Positions 7,701-17,900 are shown, counted from the stretch's first letter. The stretch is 64,000 nucleotides of DNA from Pseudomonas aestuarii (GCF_027988105.1 NZ_JAQJZJ010000003.1:310001-374000), one strand, 5' to 3'. Program-made: numbers and translations. The notes: generated from the sequence alone by a model not told the origin.

Positions 7701-8308
7701 GCCGACTCGCCTCGCTTTAGCCAATGAGCGATGTGTCAGGCGCTTTTGCTGGTCTCCTTTTTCTGTGCAGCACACTCTCTTGAAAATCGTCGATGGACAG
7801 CGCCTTACCTACCCTTGTGATAAGCAAGATGCTGTTAGTGAACATTGCTCCAGATCAAGGAACACCCTGACAGGCCATTGCAGCAGCCTGGAAGGGGCTT
7901 GACCATCGCGTCTGCGGCTCAGCCGCCGCAAGCGCCTGAACGGTCGTCGCCTGGGCAACCGCCTGGTCCGTCACAAGCAAGCATCACCGCTGGGCTACTG
8001 TCTGCTTGCCCACGGGTGCGCCTGGCCAATAGCCCTCCCCCTCGCCCGGCCAGGTCGCCTGGATAAGCCGTGGTGGGCAAGGTTTGGCGGTGTTCCAGCC
8101 GACGCCCACGTGGGCACAGGTAGGCTGGACGACGCGCTGCCTGTTCAGCGATTACGGCGTATTACGCCAGTGGACTTGCGCGACCCGTGCGGTCAAGCCA
8201 GGTATTTACGGGCCGCTCAGTTTAGAGTGGCACCTTGGCGCTTAAACCGGGGCTGCCATGCTCGGAGCGCCCTGCCCTGCAGACTGAACGCCATCGTGAG
8301 GACAATCC
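7701..8308. other. Divergent intergenic region, about 600 bases
   Basis: It holds the promoter side of the NqrF-like operon (ANR-like box at 7845-7858). A stretch at about 7923-7966 resembles 4348-4380 (both contain gccgcaag, gcctgaacgg and gggcaaccgcc). No credible gene was seen in either direction. Confidence 0.6.
7845..7858 (-). promoter_or_regulatory. ANR/DNR-type box upstream of the NqrF-like operon
   Basis: TTGCTCCAGATCAA fits the FNR-family palindrome TTGATNNNNATCAA at nine of ten defined bases. Its centre is about 150 bases before the NqrF-like start codon, leaving room for a promoter with the box at the activating -41.5 position and a leader of about 110 bases. Confidence 0.55.
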
Positions 8309-8770
8309 ATGCAAGCGCTTGAAAACAAGATTCCACCGCCGCTGGTCGCGACGCTTTTCGCACTGTTTATGTGGGCGCTTGGCTCTGTGCTGCCGGGGCT
8401 TGAGCTGAGCGATTCGCTGCGCCTGGCCTGCACGGCGGGCGTGCTGGTGCTTGGTGCTTTGTTTTGTCTGGCTGGCGTGGTGTCTTTCCGCCGGGCCAAG
8501 ACCACGGTCAATCCGTTGCAACCGCAAACGGCTTCGGCGCTGGTGAGTTCGGGAATCTATCGAGTCTCGCGCAACCCGATGTACCTCGGCTTTGCCCTGT
8601 TTCTCGCTGCCTGGGCGGTGTTTCTCGCGGCGCCCTGGGCTCTGCTTGGGGTGCTGGGGTTCATCTTCTATATGAACCGCTGGCAGATCACCCCGGAAGA
8701 ACGTGCGCTTGAGGCACTGTTCGGCGCTGATTTTGCCCGCTATAAATCCACGGTTCGCCGTTGGTTGTAA
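8309..8770 (+). CDS. Isoprenylcysteine carboxyl methyltransferase / PEMT-family membrane protein
   Basis: 153 residues with four membrane spans (about residues 12-30, 38-58, 92-110 and 112-128). The family signature lies around residue 82 (GIYRVSRNPMYLGF), followed by PEERALEALFGADFARYKSTVRRWL at the end, which matches the ICMT/PEMT-like SAM-dependent methyltransferase fold. The substrate in bacteria is usually unknown. The gene stands alone between long intergenic stretches and is divergent from the NqrF-like operon. Confidence 0.8.
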   Translation: MQALENKIPPPLVATLFALFMWALGSVLPGLELSDSLRLACTAGVLVLGALFCLAGVVSFRRAKTTVNPLQPQTASALVSSGIYRVSRNPMYLGFALFLAAWAVFLAAPWALLGVLGFIFYMNRWQITPEERALEALFGADFARYKSTVRRWL

Positions 8771-9129
8771 CCGATACCGGCCGGCCGCAGCCAAGCCGTT
8801 GTCCAGGCTGCACCATGGGCCGATCAGCCTGGCCCTGGCATCGAGTTGGAATTGGCAGGCGACATCGCGTCTCCGCCATCGAGGCCGGCGAGCACACCCA
8901 GGTGAGCTGAAGTGCTGCAACGCGCAGTTGCAACAGCCGACCGAGCCGGGTGAATTGGAGGTGCAGATCGGCCTGGACTCGCAGCCGTGCAGACGCGGCG
9001 CTTGGAGTTGCCGTCGAGGGGGCAATGCAGCGCTGATTCGATGAAATTAGCGGCGGCTCGGGCTGTGGAGTTCGATTCGGCGGTCAACCGCTGGGCAGCG
9101 GCTTGGCGCCCCCAGCAAGTTCTAGGCAG
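8771..9129. other. Intergenic region, about 360 bases
   Basis: GC-rich. The overlapping short open frames on both strands have no recognisable product. No promoter box or strong hairpin was noticed. Confidence 0.5.
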
Positions 9130-9312
9130 TCAGGATGCGGCGTCTTTTTGCCGAGTGGCGGTCACGCCATGGACGACGGCAATCCCGGACAGGCAGAGCA
9201 CACCGACGCCGATCCACTGCCCCGGTACATCGAGCAGATGAGCGCCAAATGCCAGGCCGACGATGAATATGAGGTAGCCGACGATATATATTCCAAACGA
9301 CATCACGATCAC
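9130..9312 (-). CDS. Small conserved-looking membrane protein, 60 aa
   Basis: MIVMSFGIYIVGYLIFIVGL opens a 60-residue protein with two hydrophobic spans (residues 3-23 and 32-50) joined by a short loop (HLLDVPGQW) and ending in a charged tail (TATRQKDAAS). The layout and sequence feel resemble small two-span proteins common in Pseudomonas; function unknown. Stand-alone gene. Confidence 0.65.
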   Translation of the reverse strand: MIVMSFGIYIVGYLIFIVGLAFGAHLLDVPGQWIGVGVLCLSGIAVVHGVTATRQKDAAS

Positions 9313-9442
9313 CCAGATTAAACAGACCTGGCGACTATACCCGCCAAGTCTGGCCTGCTCTGTACGCTAGCGCACGCTGCAATTCGATTACTGGAGTGCA
9401 CCCCGCTACTGGTCCCGCAGAGCCTGGCTATTAGCAAAAACG

Positions 9443-9465
9443 TCGAGGCGAAAGCCCCTCCCACA
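9443..9465. repeat. REP-like fragment
   Basis: It contains gcgaaagcccctcccaca, nearly repeated at 10720-10737 (gctaaagcccctcccaca). This is half of the common Pseudomonas extragenic palindrome. Confidence 0.45.
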
Positions 9466-9577
9466 TGCGCCCAGTGCTGTGAGTCCGGCGCCCAGTTTGC
9501 CGCGTGACTCGTGGCGGCACAGAGCGCGGCGGGCAATGGCAGCAGTCCCGTGCCAGCCATGATTGGCAAAGCGCCAG

Positions 9578-9601
9578 AAAAAAAGGCCGCTCAGTGCGGC
9601 C
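9578..9601 (-). terminator. Rho-independent terminator of the nar-moaA operon
   Basis: Read on the minus strand, ggccgc-loop-gcggcc is followed by seven T. It lies about 20 bases after the moaA stop and marks the end of the narK1...moaA transcription unit. Confidence 0.85.
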
Positions 9602-9619
9602 AAGAGGGAGGGTAAAGCG

Positions 9620-10612
9620 TTAACCACCGCTGGCATTCATAAAGCGCAGCACTTTGACTTCGCCATCGGCGCTGAATTCGTGGCGCCAGGGTTTGCCTTG
9701 CAGGGCCTGCTGCACCGCGTCGATGATCGGTTGATCGTCCAGCGGGTAGCGGCGCACCAGGGCACGCAGGTCAATGGAGTTTTCATGGCCCAGGCACAAC
9801 AGCAAACGGCCTTCGACGGTCAGGCGCACGCGGTTGCAGGTGCTGCAGAAGTTGTGCGAATTCGGTGAAATGAAGCCGATGCGGGTAGCCGCATGCCCCT
9901 GCAGGCGGATATAGCGCGCCGGCCCGCCGCTGTGTTCGGCGCTGTCGACCAGGCTGTAGCGGCTGCCGATCAGGTTGCGCACTTCTTCGCTGGAACAGTA
10001 CGACTCGCCGCGTGAACGGCCGACGTCGCCCAGGGGCATTTCCTCGATGAAGCTGATATCCAGCTGTTTGGCGATGGCGTAGTCGACCAGGTCGAGCACT
10101 TCGTCGAAGTTGCGCCCCTTCATGACCACCGCGTTGAGCTTGATCCGCTCGAAACCGGCATCGCGCGCCGCCTCGATGCCGTCCAGCACCTGGCGCAGGC
10201 TGCCGGTACGGGTGATGCCACGAAATTTGCCGGCATCCAGGCTGTCGAGGCTGATGTTCAGGCGCTTGACCCCGGCATCGGCCAGCGGCCTGGCCAGTTT
10301 GACCAGTTGCGAGCCGTTGCTGGTCATCACCAGTTCGCGCAGGCCGGGCAAGGCGGCGATGCGCTGGCACAGCTCGACGATGCCGTTGCGTACCAGCGGT
10401 TCGCCGCCGGTCAGGCGGATCTTCTTCACCCCCAGGCCGACGAACAGCGCCGCCAGGCGATACAGCTCCTCAATCCCGAGCACCTGCTGGCGTGGCAGGA
10501 AGGTCATGTCTTCGGCCATGCAATAGACGCAGCGAAAATCACAGCGGTCGGTAACCGACATGCGCAGGTAATCGATCTGCCGGCCAAAGCCATCTGCCAG
10601 TTGGGTAGTCAT
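9620..10612 (-). CDS. moaA: GTP 3',8-cyclase MoaA (molybdenum cofactor synthesis)
   Basis: 330 residues starting [20 protein letters not shown] at 10612. It is a radical-SAM enzyme that starts molybdopterin synthesis from GTP. It has the N-terminal [4Fe-4S] motif CDFRCVYC at about residues 24-31 and the SAM motif LTGGEP. The second C-terminal cluster (CSTCNRVRL, then LLLCLGH) binds GTP. It ends in the expected -GG. Last gene of the nar operon, after a gene for a parvulin, as in other pseudomonads. It supplies cofactor for NarG. Confidence 0.95.
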   Translation of the reverse strand: MTTQLADGFGRQIDYLRMSVTDRCDFRCVYCMAEDMTFLPRQQVLGIEELYRLAALFVGLGVKKIRLTGGEPLVRNGIVELCQRIAALPGLRELVMTSNGSQLVKLARPLADAGVKRLNISLDSLDAGKFRGITRTGSLRQVLDGIEAARDAGFERIKLNAVVMKGRNFDEVLDLVDYAIAKQLDISFIEEMPLGDVGRSRGESYCSSEEVRNLIGSRYSLVDSAEHSGGPARYIRLQGHAATRIGFISPNSHNFCSTCNRVRLTVEGRLLLCLGHENSIDLRALVRRYPLDDQPIIDAVQQALQGKPWRHEFSADGEVKVLRFMNASGG

Positions 10613-10714
10613 CGTTCCTCCGATAGCTGGGCAGCGCCACCTGACGCGGAGCGTCAGCAGTTGCATTCCCACGCGGACGATTCGACGCCTCGACGTGGGA
10701 ACAATCTTCAATCA

Positions 10715-10737
10715 TCGCGGCTAAAGCCCCTCCCACA
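10715..10737. repeat. REP-like fragment in the moaA-parvulin gap
   Basis: tcgcggctaaagcccctccc matches the Pseudomonas extragenic palindrome half seen at 9443. The 185-base gap around it (10613-10797) also contains a direct/inverted pair (gatgcaatcctggga ... ggcatcccggattgca). Confidence 0.45.
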
Positions 10738-10797
10738 GGAAGGATGCCGTCTTGGCCGGATGCAATCCTGGGACTCGTATCGGCATCCCGGATTGCA

Positions 10798-11769
10798 TTA
10801 CTGCAGCAGCGGTGAATCGGCACCCTGCAACTGGATGCCGACGATATCCGCCGCGCCAATCAGGGTTTGCAGGTACTGCGCCACGCCCTTCTGCCATACG
10901 CCTTGTTGCAGCAGCGTGCGGATGGAGTCGGCGACCACCTCGTAGGGCAATTGCTTGCCTTCGATGCGCTGGTCGACGCTGACCACATGCCAGCCGTAGC
11001 GACTTTCCAGCGGTTGGCCGGCCAGCCCGGCAGGCAGCTTGAACAGTTGCCGCTCGAACTCGGGCACGGTCTGGCCTTTGCTCAGTTGGCCCAACGCGCC
11101 GGCCTGGGCCTTGGAGGGACAGGCCGAGTGGGCCTGGGCCAATTCGGCGAAGCGCCCGCCATCGACGCGCAACAGCTCGAGCAGTTGCTCGGCTTTCTCG
11201 CGGACCAGGCTGCGCGCCTCGGCATCGTCCGGGGCACACTCGAGGAGGATATGCCGCGCCGCCAGCAAGGGCGCGGTGACGTAGCGCGCCCGGTTGCTCT
11301 GGTAATAATGCTGGCAGCTTTGCTCGTCGCACTCTGGCAGCGCCACTTCGCGCTCGATCAGCTGGCGGGTGGCGGCCTCCTCCGCGCTTTCGCCCGCTTC
11401 GGCCTGCACCAGCAAGCCCAGCTCGACGATGCGCTGCTGCAGCAGCTGACGAATCACCAGCGCCTGGGCGGCCAGAAACACCGCCTCCTCGCGACTGTCC
11501 GCCGGGTGATATTGCAGCTCCTGGGCCATGGCGTCGGGCGCGATGGTCACGCCGTTGACCGTAATCCGTGGCCATTCCTGCTCACTGCTGGCGATCAGCG
11601 TGGGGGCTGGCTCGACCTGCTCGGCGAGGGCCTCAGGCTCATCGGCCGAGGGCCGCGCCGGGGGGGTTACCTCTTGTACGCCGGGGGTATCGATCATCAG
11701 ATCGACGGGCGGCTTTTGTCCGCCGCACCCGCCCTGCCCTGCATTGCCACCACCACATCCGCATCCCAT
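10798..11769 (-). CDS. Parvulin-type peptidyl-prolyl isomerase of the nar operon
   Basis: 323 residues. The N-terminus is unusual: MGCGCGGGNAGQGGCGGQ, a Cys/Gly-rich stretch with no signal peptide. Residues 60-160 form a SurA/PpiC-like helical region (including a paired-cysteine segment PECDEQSCQHYYQSNRARY). The PpiC domain follows: ARHILLECAPDDAEARS, then FAELAQAHSACPSKAQAGALG and the YGWHVVSV end. It probably aids folding or maturation of the cytoplasmic nitrate reductase. It lies between narI and moaA, as in other Pseudomonas nar operons. Confidence 0.88.
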   Translation of the reverse strand: MGCGCGGGNAGQGGCGGQKPPVDLMIDTPGVQEVTPPARPSADEPEALAEQVEPAPTLIASSEQEWPRITVNGVTIAPDAMAQELQYHPADSREEAVFLAAQALVIRQLLQQRIVELGLLVQAEAGESAEEAATRQLIEREVALPECDEQSCQHYYQSNRARYVTAPLLAARHILLECAPDDAEARSLVREKAEQLLELLRVDGGRFAELAQAHSACPSKAQAGALGQLSKGQTVPEFERQLFKLPAGLAGQPLESRYGWHVVSVDQRIEGKQLPYEVVADSIRTLLQQGVWQKGVAQYLQTLIGAADIVGIQLQGADSPLLQ

Positions 11770-11847
11770 GAGAAATTCCTCGTTAGCACTTAGAAAATTT
11801 GCTGTGTGGTGGGCCAGAACGAATCACCGTCCGGCCCACCCCAGGCG

Positions 11848-12660
11848 CTAGAGTTCCTTGGCCTTGACGGCGCCAAAGGCATAACCAGGCTTCGGCGCTT
11901 GCACCGGTATCTCGTGGGCAGGCTGGGCCAGCGGACGTCCCTGCGGCCGTTGCGCGACCGGGTGCACGGCCTTCTGCCGGACGATCTGGTAGCGGCGTCC
12001 CAGGTACCACACCGGCGCACTGATGATGTGCACCAGACGGGTGAAGGGGAACAGCACGAACAGGGTCAGGCCGAGGAATACGTGCAGCTTGTAGACCAGG
12101 CCCACCGGCGCGATGGCCGCAGCGGCTGCCATCGGTTGCAGGGTCACGGTGTATTGCGCCCAGTTGGCCAGCATGACCATTACCGAGCCGTCCATGTGGC
12201 TGGTCGAGGCGAGGATGGTCAGCAGGCCCAGGACCAGTTGCACCAGCAGCACCACCAGCACCAGCATGTCCGAGGTGCTGGAACTGGCCCGCACCCGCTG
12301 ATCGCCGAGGCGACGCTTGAGCAGCATGACCAGGCCGATCAGGCAGAGGATGCCGAAGAAGCCGCCGGAAAGCATGGCCAGCAGTTGCTTGTTCTCGGTG
12401 CTGATGACCGTGTGGTAGAGCGCTGCGGGCATCAACAGGCCGACGAAGTGACCGGCCAGGACGAACAGCACGCCGACGTGGAACAGGTTGCTGGCGATGC
12501 GCATATAGCGTTGCTCAGCCGCCGAGCGGGCGAATATCTGGCTCGAACCTGCCTTCCAGCTGTATTGCGACAGGTCGAAACGCGCCCAGCTGCCAATGAT
12601 GCAGATGGCCAGGGCGATATAGGGGTACACCCCGAACGCCAGCAGATTGATGTTAGACAT
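11848..12660 (-). CDS. narI: Respiratory nitrate reductase gamma subunit (cytochrome b)
   Basis: 270 residues with five membrane spans. Histidines for the two b haems sit in FHVGVLFVLAGHFVG (around residues 60-75) and KLHVFLGLTLF...RLVHIIS (around residues 190-215). It oxidises quinol at the membrane and passes electrons to NarH. The start overlaps the narJ stop by 8 bases. Compared with the roughly 225-residue enterobacterial protein it carries an extra C-terminal tail of about 45 residues, rich in Pro, Gln and Ala (VHPVAQRPQGRPLAQPAHE). Confidence 0.95.
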   Translation of the reverse strand: MSNINLLAFGVYPYIALAICIIGSWARFDLSQYSWKAGSSQIFARSAAEQRYMRIASNLFHVGVLFVLAGHFVGLLMPAALYHTVISTENKQLLAMLSGGFFGILCLIGLVMLLKRRLGDQRVRASSSTSDMLVLVVLLVQLVLGLLTILASTSHMDGSVMVMLANWAQYTVTLQPMAAAAAIAPVGLVYKLHVFLGLTLFVLFPFTRLVHIISAPVWYLGRRYQIVRQKAVHPVAQRPQGRPLAQPAHEIPVQAPKPGYAFGAVKAKEL

Positions 12661-13408
12661 TGCGCACCTCCTGGGTCAGCTCGGTGGCCAACCCATCCTG
12701 ATTGAAATCCACCCAGTGCAACGGCACCGCCGACTCTTCACGGGCCTTGCCCGGCAAAGTGGTCTGGCTCGGGCAGCGGTCTTGTTGCTCGGCCTGGAGA
12801 AAGTCCACGGCCTCCTCCTCCCAGATCTTGTCGAGGGCTTCGAGCGAGTCGTCGCGGACCTCGGCGGCGACCTGCTCGCGCACCTCGGCCATGGCCTCCT
12901 GCGGCTCGACCCCGGCAATCTGCAGCAACGCGCGGAAGCAGCTGGCATAAGCGCTTTCACGCTCGTCCAGACGGGTGGCCAACAACGCCAGCAGATGCGC
13001 GACATCGGCCAGGCCCTCGCGGGCCTCCAGGTCTTCGCGGGTGGAGAGAAACTCCAGGTACAGCGGGATGTAATCCGGCAGTTCCTTGATGCCGATGGCG
13101 AAACCGGCTTCCTCGTACTGCGCCATCATGTCGACCATGGCCTGACCACGGTCACGCGATTCGCCATGCACGTGTTCGAACAGCAGCAGCGACAGCGAGC
13201 GACCCCGGCCGAACAGCGCGCCGTAGTGCTCCTGGCCATCCATCAGGTCGTGGTCGCAGATCAGTGCCAGCAGCTCGTGCAGCGCGCCGCGTTGCGCCGG
13301 GCTGATCTCGCGAGTGGCTTCGATGGCCAGGGCCAACTCGGCCCGGCCCTCCAGCAACTGCTCGGTCGGGTAATCCAGCAGCAGTGAAATCACCTTGAGA
13401 ATTTGCAT
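12653..13408 (-). CDS. narJ: Nitrate reductase assembly chaperone NarJ
   Basis: 251 residues starting MQILKVISLLLDYPTEQL at 13408; the frame continues upstream only inside narH. It is a TorD-like helical chaperone with the typical HVHGESRDRGQAMVDM and LPDYIPLYLEFLS segments around residues 75-115. It ends with an acidic tail. It delivers the molybdenum cofactor into NarG before the complex docks on NarI. Tightly packed: two bases after narH and overlapping narI. Confidence 0.95.
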   Translation of the reverse strand: MQILKVISLLLDYPTEQLLEGRAELALAIEATREISPAQRGALHELLALICDHDLMDGQEHYGALFGRGRSLSLLLFEHVHGESRDRGQAMVDMMAQYEEAGFAIGIKELPDYIPLYLEFLSTREDLEAREGLADVAHLLALLATRLDERESAYASCFRALLQIAGVEPQEAMAEVREQVAAEVRDDSLEALDKIWEEEAVDFLQAEQQDRCPSQTTLPGKAREESAVPLHWVDFNQDGLATELTQEVRNV

Positions 13409-13410
13409 GC

Positions 13411-14949
13411 TCAGTCCTCCCACAACTGGACGGTTTTGAGGATGTCGCGCTTGTTGGCCTTCTTCGCCCCGAACATGTTGGTGTCGGAGGAGCCACTGCA
13501 ACCGCTGCCGAAGCTGAAGCCACAACCGGAACGCTCGGCGAAGGCATCGCTGGTCGCCTCCTCGCGGTGCGCACTGGGGATGACGAAGCGGTCTTCGTAG
13601 TTGGCGATGGCCAGGTAGCGGTACATGTCTTCGACTTGCGCCACGGTCAGGCCGACATCGGCCAGCACCTGCAGGTCCTGCACGCCGTCGACTTGCTCGG
13701 AACGCTTGTAGGCCCGCATGGCCAGCAGCCGCTTGAGCGCCAGCTTGACCGGAATGACGTCGCCGGCGGTGAGCAGGTTGGCCAGGTAACGCAGCGGGAT
13801 GCGCAGGCTGTCGACATCCGGGATCACCCCGTTCATGCCTACTGTGCCGGCGGTCGCGGCGTTCTGGATCGGCGACAGCGGCGGCACGTACCAGACCATC
13901 GGCAGGGTGCGGTATTCCGGGTGCAGTGGCAGGGCCAGCTTCCAGTCCACCGCCAGTTTGTACACCGGGGATTTCTGCGCGGCGTCGATCACCGACATCG
14001 GTACGCCGTCGGCCAGGGCCTGGGCGATGACTTTCGGGTCATTCGGGTCGAGGAAAATCTCCAGTTGCTTCTTGTACAGGTCCTGCTCGTTCGGTGTGCT
14101 GGCCACTTCGTGGATGCGGTCGGCGTCGTACAGCAGCACGCCGAGGTAGCGGATGCGGCCCACGCAGGTTTCCGAGCAGACGGTCGGCATGCCGGCCTCG
14201 ATGCGCGGGTAGCAGAAGATGCACTTCTCGGATTTGCCGCTCTTCCAGTTGAAGTAGATCTTCTTGTACGGGCAGCCGCTGATGCACATGCGCCAGCCGC
14301 GGCACTTTTCCTGGTCGATGAGGACGATGCCGTCTTCTTCGCGCTTGTAGATCGCCCCGCTCGGGCAGGAGGCCGCGCAGGTCGGGTTGAGGCAGTGCTC
14401 GCACAGACGCGGCAGGTACATCATGAAAGTATTTTCATACTCGCCATAGATGTCGGCCTGGATCTGGTCGAAGTTCTTGTCCTTGCGTCGCTTGGCGAAC
14501 TCGGTGCCGAGAATCTCTTCCCAGTTCGGGCCCCACTCGATCTTCTGCATGCGCTTGCCGGTGATCACCGAGCGCGGTCGGGCGGTCGGCTGGTGCTCGC
14601 CCAGGGGCGCGGTGTGCAGGTGCTGGTAGTCGAAATCGAACGGCTCGTAGTAGTCGTCGATGGTCGGCAGGTCCGGGTTGGCGAAGATGTTCGCCAGCAC
14701 GCGGAACTTGCCGCCGATCTTCGGGTTGATCGAGCCGTCCTTGTTACGGATCCAGCCGCCGCGCCATTTGTCCTGGTTTTCCCACTCCTTGGGGTAGCCG
14801 ATCCCAGGCTTGGTCTCGACGTTGTTGAACCAGGCGTATTCCATGCCTTCGCGGCTGGTCCAGACGTTCTTGCAGGTGATCGAACAGGTGTGGCAACCGA
14901 TGCACTTGTCCAGGTTCAACACCATGCCAACTTGTGAGCGAATCTTCAT
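13411..14949 (-). CDS. narH: Respiratory nitrate reductase beta subunit (Fe-S)
   Basis: 512 residues. Cluster cysteines appear in CIGCHTCSITCKNVW (residues 16-30), CEHCLNPTCAASC, CRGWRMCISGCPYKKIYF and CIFCYPRIEAGMPTVCSETC. The Trp in CRGWRMC is the known substitution that makes one cluster [3Fe-4S]. The protein carries electrons from NarI haems to NarG on the cytoplasmic side. The C-terminus is Gly/Ser/Cys-rich (GCGFSFGSGCSGSS) before FGAKKANKRDILKTV. Between narG and narJ. Confidence 0.97.
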   Translation of the reverse strand: MKIRSQVGMVLNLDKCIGCHTCSITCKNVWTSREGMEYAWFNNVETKPGIGYPKEWENQDKWRGGWIRNKDGSINPKIGGKFRVLANIFANPDLPTIDDYYEPFDFDYQHLHTAPLGEHQPTARPRSVITGKRMQKIEWGPNWEEILGTEFAKRRKDKNFDQIQADIYGEYENTFMMYLPRLCEHCLNPTCAASCPSGAIYKREEDGIVLIDQEKCRGWRMCISGCPYKKIYFNWKSGKSEKCIFCYPRIEAGMPTVCSETCVGRIRYLGVLLYDADRIHEVASTPNEQDLYKKQLEIFLDPNDPKVIAQALADGVPMSVIDAAQKSPVYKLAVDWKLALPLHPEYRTLPMVWYVPPLSPIQNAATAGTVGMNGVIPDVDSLRIPLRYLANLLTAGDVIPVKLALKRLLAMRAYKRSEQVDGVQDLQVLADVGLTVAQVEDMYRYLAIANYEDRFVIPSAHREEATSDAFAERSGCGFSFGSGCSGSSDTNMFGAKKANKRDILKTVQLWED

Positions 14950-14960
14950 GGCATCAATCC

Positions 14961-17900
14961 TCAGATGTCTTGTGGCAGGGCTTGTGGCAGGGCTTCGTCG
15001 TCTGTGCCGTCAAGCCAGTCGACCTTGTCCATCTTGCGCACCACGACGAACTCGTCGCGGTTGCAACCGACCGTGCCGTAATAGTTGAAACCGTAGGCCT
15101 GCTGGGCGTAGCCACCGATCATGTGGGTGGGCTTGAGCACCACGCGGGTCACCGAGTTGTGGTGGCCGCCGCGGGTCTTGGTGGTTTCCGAACCCGGCAC
15201 GTTCACGATGCGTTCCTGGGCGTGGTACATCATCACCATGCCGTCCTTGACCCGCTGGCTGACCACCGCCCGGGCGGTCAGCGCGCCGTTGGCGTTGAAG
15301 CACTCGACCCAGTCGTTGTCCTCGATACCGGCGCGCTTGGCGTCGGTTTCCGAGAGCCAGATGATCGGCCCGCCACGGCTCAGGGTGAGCATGATCAGGT
15401 TGTCGCTGTAGGTGCTGTGGATGCCCCACTTCTGGTGCGGGGTGATCCAGTTGAGGACGATCTCGGTATTGCCGTTGGGCCGCTTGCCTTTGACGTAGTC
15501 GATGGTGCGGGTGTTGATCGGCGGCCGGTAGCTCATCATTTGCTCGCCAAACGCCTGCATCCACGGGTGATCCTGGTAGAACTGCTGGCGGCCGGTGATG
15601 GTGCGCCATGGGATGAACTCGTGGACGTTGGTGTAGCCGGCGTTGTAGCTGACCTTCTCGTCTTCCAGGCCTGACCAGGTCGGGCTGGAGATGATCTTGC
15701 GCGGCTGCGCCTGGATGTCGCGGAAGCGAATCGCCTCGTGCGCCTTGCTGATCGCCAGGTGGCTGTGATCCAGGCCGGTGAACTCGGACAACGCCGCCCA
15801 GGCCTTGAGTGCCACGTGGCCGTTGGTTTCCGGGGCCAGGGTGAGGATCACCTCGCAGGCATCGATGGCCGACTCGATCTGTGGCCGGCCCTGGCTGACG
15901 CCTTCGGCACGCACCTTGTGGTTGAGTTCGCCGAGGAACTCGACCTCATGCTCGGTGTTCCAGTTGATGCCCTTGCCGCCATTGCCCAACTTGTCGAGCA
16001 ACGGCCCGAGGGAGCTGAACTTCTTGTAGACGTTCGGGTAGTCGCGCTCGACCACGGTCATGTTCGGGCAGTTCTTGCCCGGCACCGGGGCTTCGCCGGC
16101 GGTTTTCCAGTCGATGCCGCCGAACGGCTGGGCCAGTTCGCCGGGGCTGTCGTGCATCATCGGTACGGTGACCAGATCCTGCTCGACACCGAGTTGGCCG
16201 ACCGACATCTCCGAGAAGGCCTTGGCGATACCCTTGTAGATTTCCCAGTCGGAACGCGATTCCCAGGCCGGATCGATGGCCGCGGACAACGGGTGGATGA
16301 AGGGGTGCATGTCCGAGGTGTTCATGTCGTCCTTCTCGTACCAGGTCGCCGTCGGCAACACGATGTCCGAGTAGACGCAGGTGCTGGACATGCGGAAGTC
16401 CAGGGTGGTGACCAGATCGAGCTTGCCGATCGCGCCTTCGTCCTGCCACTCGACGTCGTTCGGCTTGAAGCCGCCGCGCTTGCCGAGGTCTTCGTTCATC
16501 ACGCCGTTCTTGGTGCCCAACAGGTACTTGAGCATGTACTCGTGGCCTTTGCCCGAGCTGCCCAGCAAATTGGAACGCCAGATGAACATGTTGCGCGGGA
16601 AGTTGGCCGGGTTGTCCGGCTGCTCGCAGGCAAAGCGCAGCGAGTCGTCCTGCAGCGACTTGAGTACGTAATCCACCGGCGACATGCCGGCCGCCTTGGC
16701 GTCACGGGTGATCTGCAGCGGGTTGCGGTTCATCTGCGGCGCGCTCGGCAACCAGCCGGCGCGTTCGGCGCGGATGTTGTAGTCCAGCGCGTGCTCGGGG
16801 AACTGCGACTTGTCGGCCAGCGGCGAGAGCACTTCGTGCATGCTCATCTTCTCGTGGCGCCACTGCGAACTGTGGGCATAGAAGAAGCTGGTGCCGTTCA
16901 TCTGCCGTGGCGGACGGCTCCAGTCCAGGCCGAAGGCCAGCGGCAGCCAGCCGCACTGCGGACGCAGTTTTTCCTGGCCGACGTAGTGGGCCCAGCCGCC
17001 ACCGGTTTGGCCGACGCAACCGCACATCATCAACATGTTGATGAGGCCACGGTAGTTCATGTCCATGTGGTACCAGTGGTTCATCGCCGCACCGACGATG
17101 ATCATCGAGCGGCCCTTGGTCTTGTCGGCGTTGTCGGCGAACTCGCGGGCGATCTGGATCGCCTTCTCACGGCTGACGCCGGTGATCAGTTCCTGCCAAG
17201 CCGGGGTGCCCGGTACGCTGGCGTCGTCGTAATCCTTGGCGACGTTGCCGCCACCCAGGCCGCGGTCGATCGCCAGGTTGGCCGCCGACAGGTCGAACAC
17301 GGTGGCGACCTTGGCTTGAGTGCCGTCGGCCAGGGTGATGCTGCGTACCGGTACGCGGCGCAGTTGCACGGCTTCACCGGCGACATGCTGGAAGTGCTCG
17401 TGGGTCTGGCCGCCGAAGTACGGGAAGGCCACTTCGGCGATCTCTTCGCCGATCAGGCTCAGTTGCAGCTTGACCTCACGGCCGTCGCTGCCTTCGCGGG
17501 CCTCGATGTTCCACTTGCCCTTCTCGCCCCAACGGTAGCCGATCGAACCCTGCGGCGAGACCAGCTGATTGGTTTCGCTGTCCAGAGCGATGGTTTTCCA
17601 CTCGGGGTTGTTGTCCTGGCCGAGGTTGTCGGCCAGGTCGGCGGCGCGCAGGAAGCGGTCCGGCTGGTAGCCGTTCAGCTCAGGCGTGGCGCCGACGTGA
17701 TCCTTGAGCAGTACCAGCACCGGGAAGTCGGTGTAGCGGCGCACGTAGTCGGTGAAGTAGGCGCTCGGCTTGTCGAGGTGGAATTCCTTGAAGATAACGT
17801 GGTTGAACGCCTGGGCCAGGGCCGCATCGGTGCCCTGCTTGGGGTTCAGCCAGAGGTCGGTCAGTTTGGCCACCTCGGAGTAGTCCGGGGTGATGGACAC

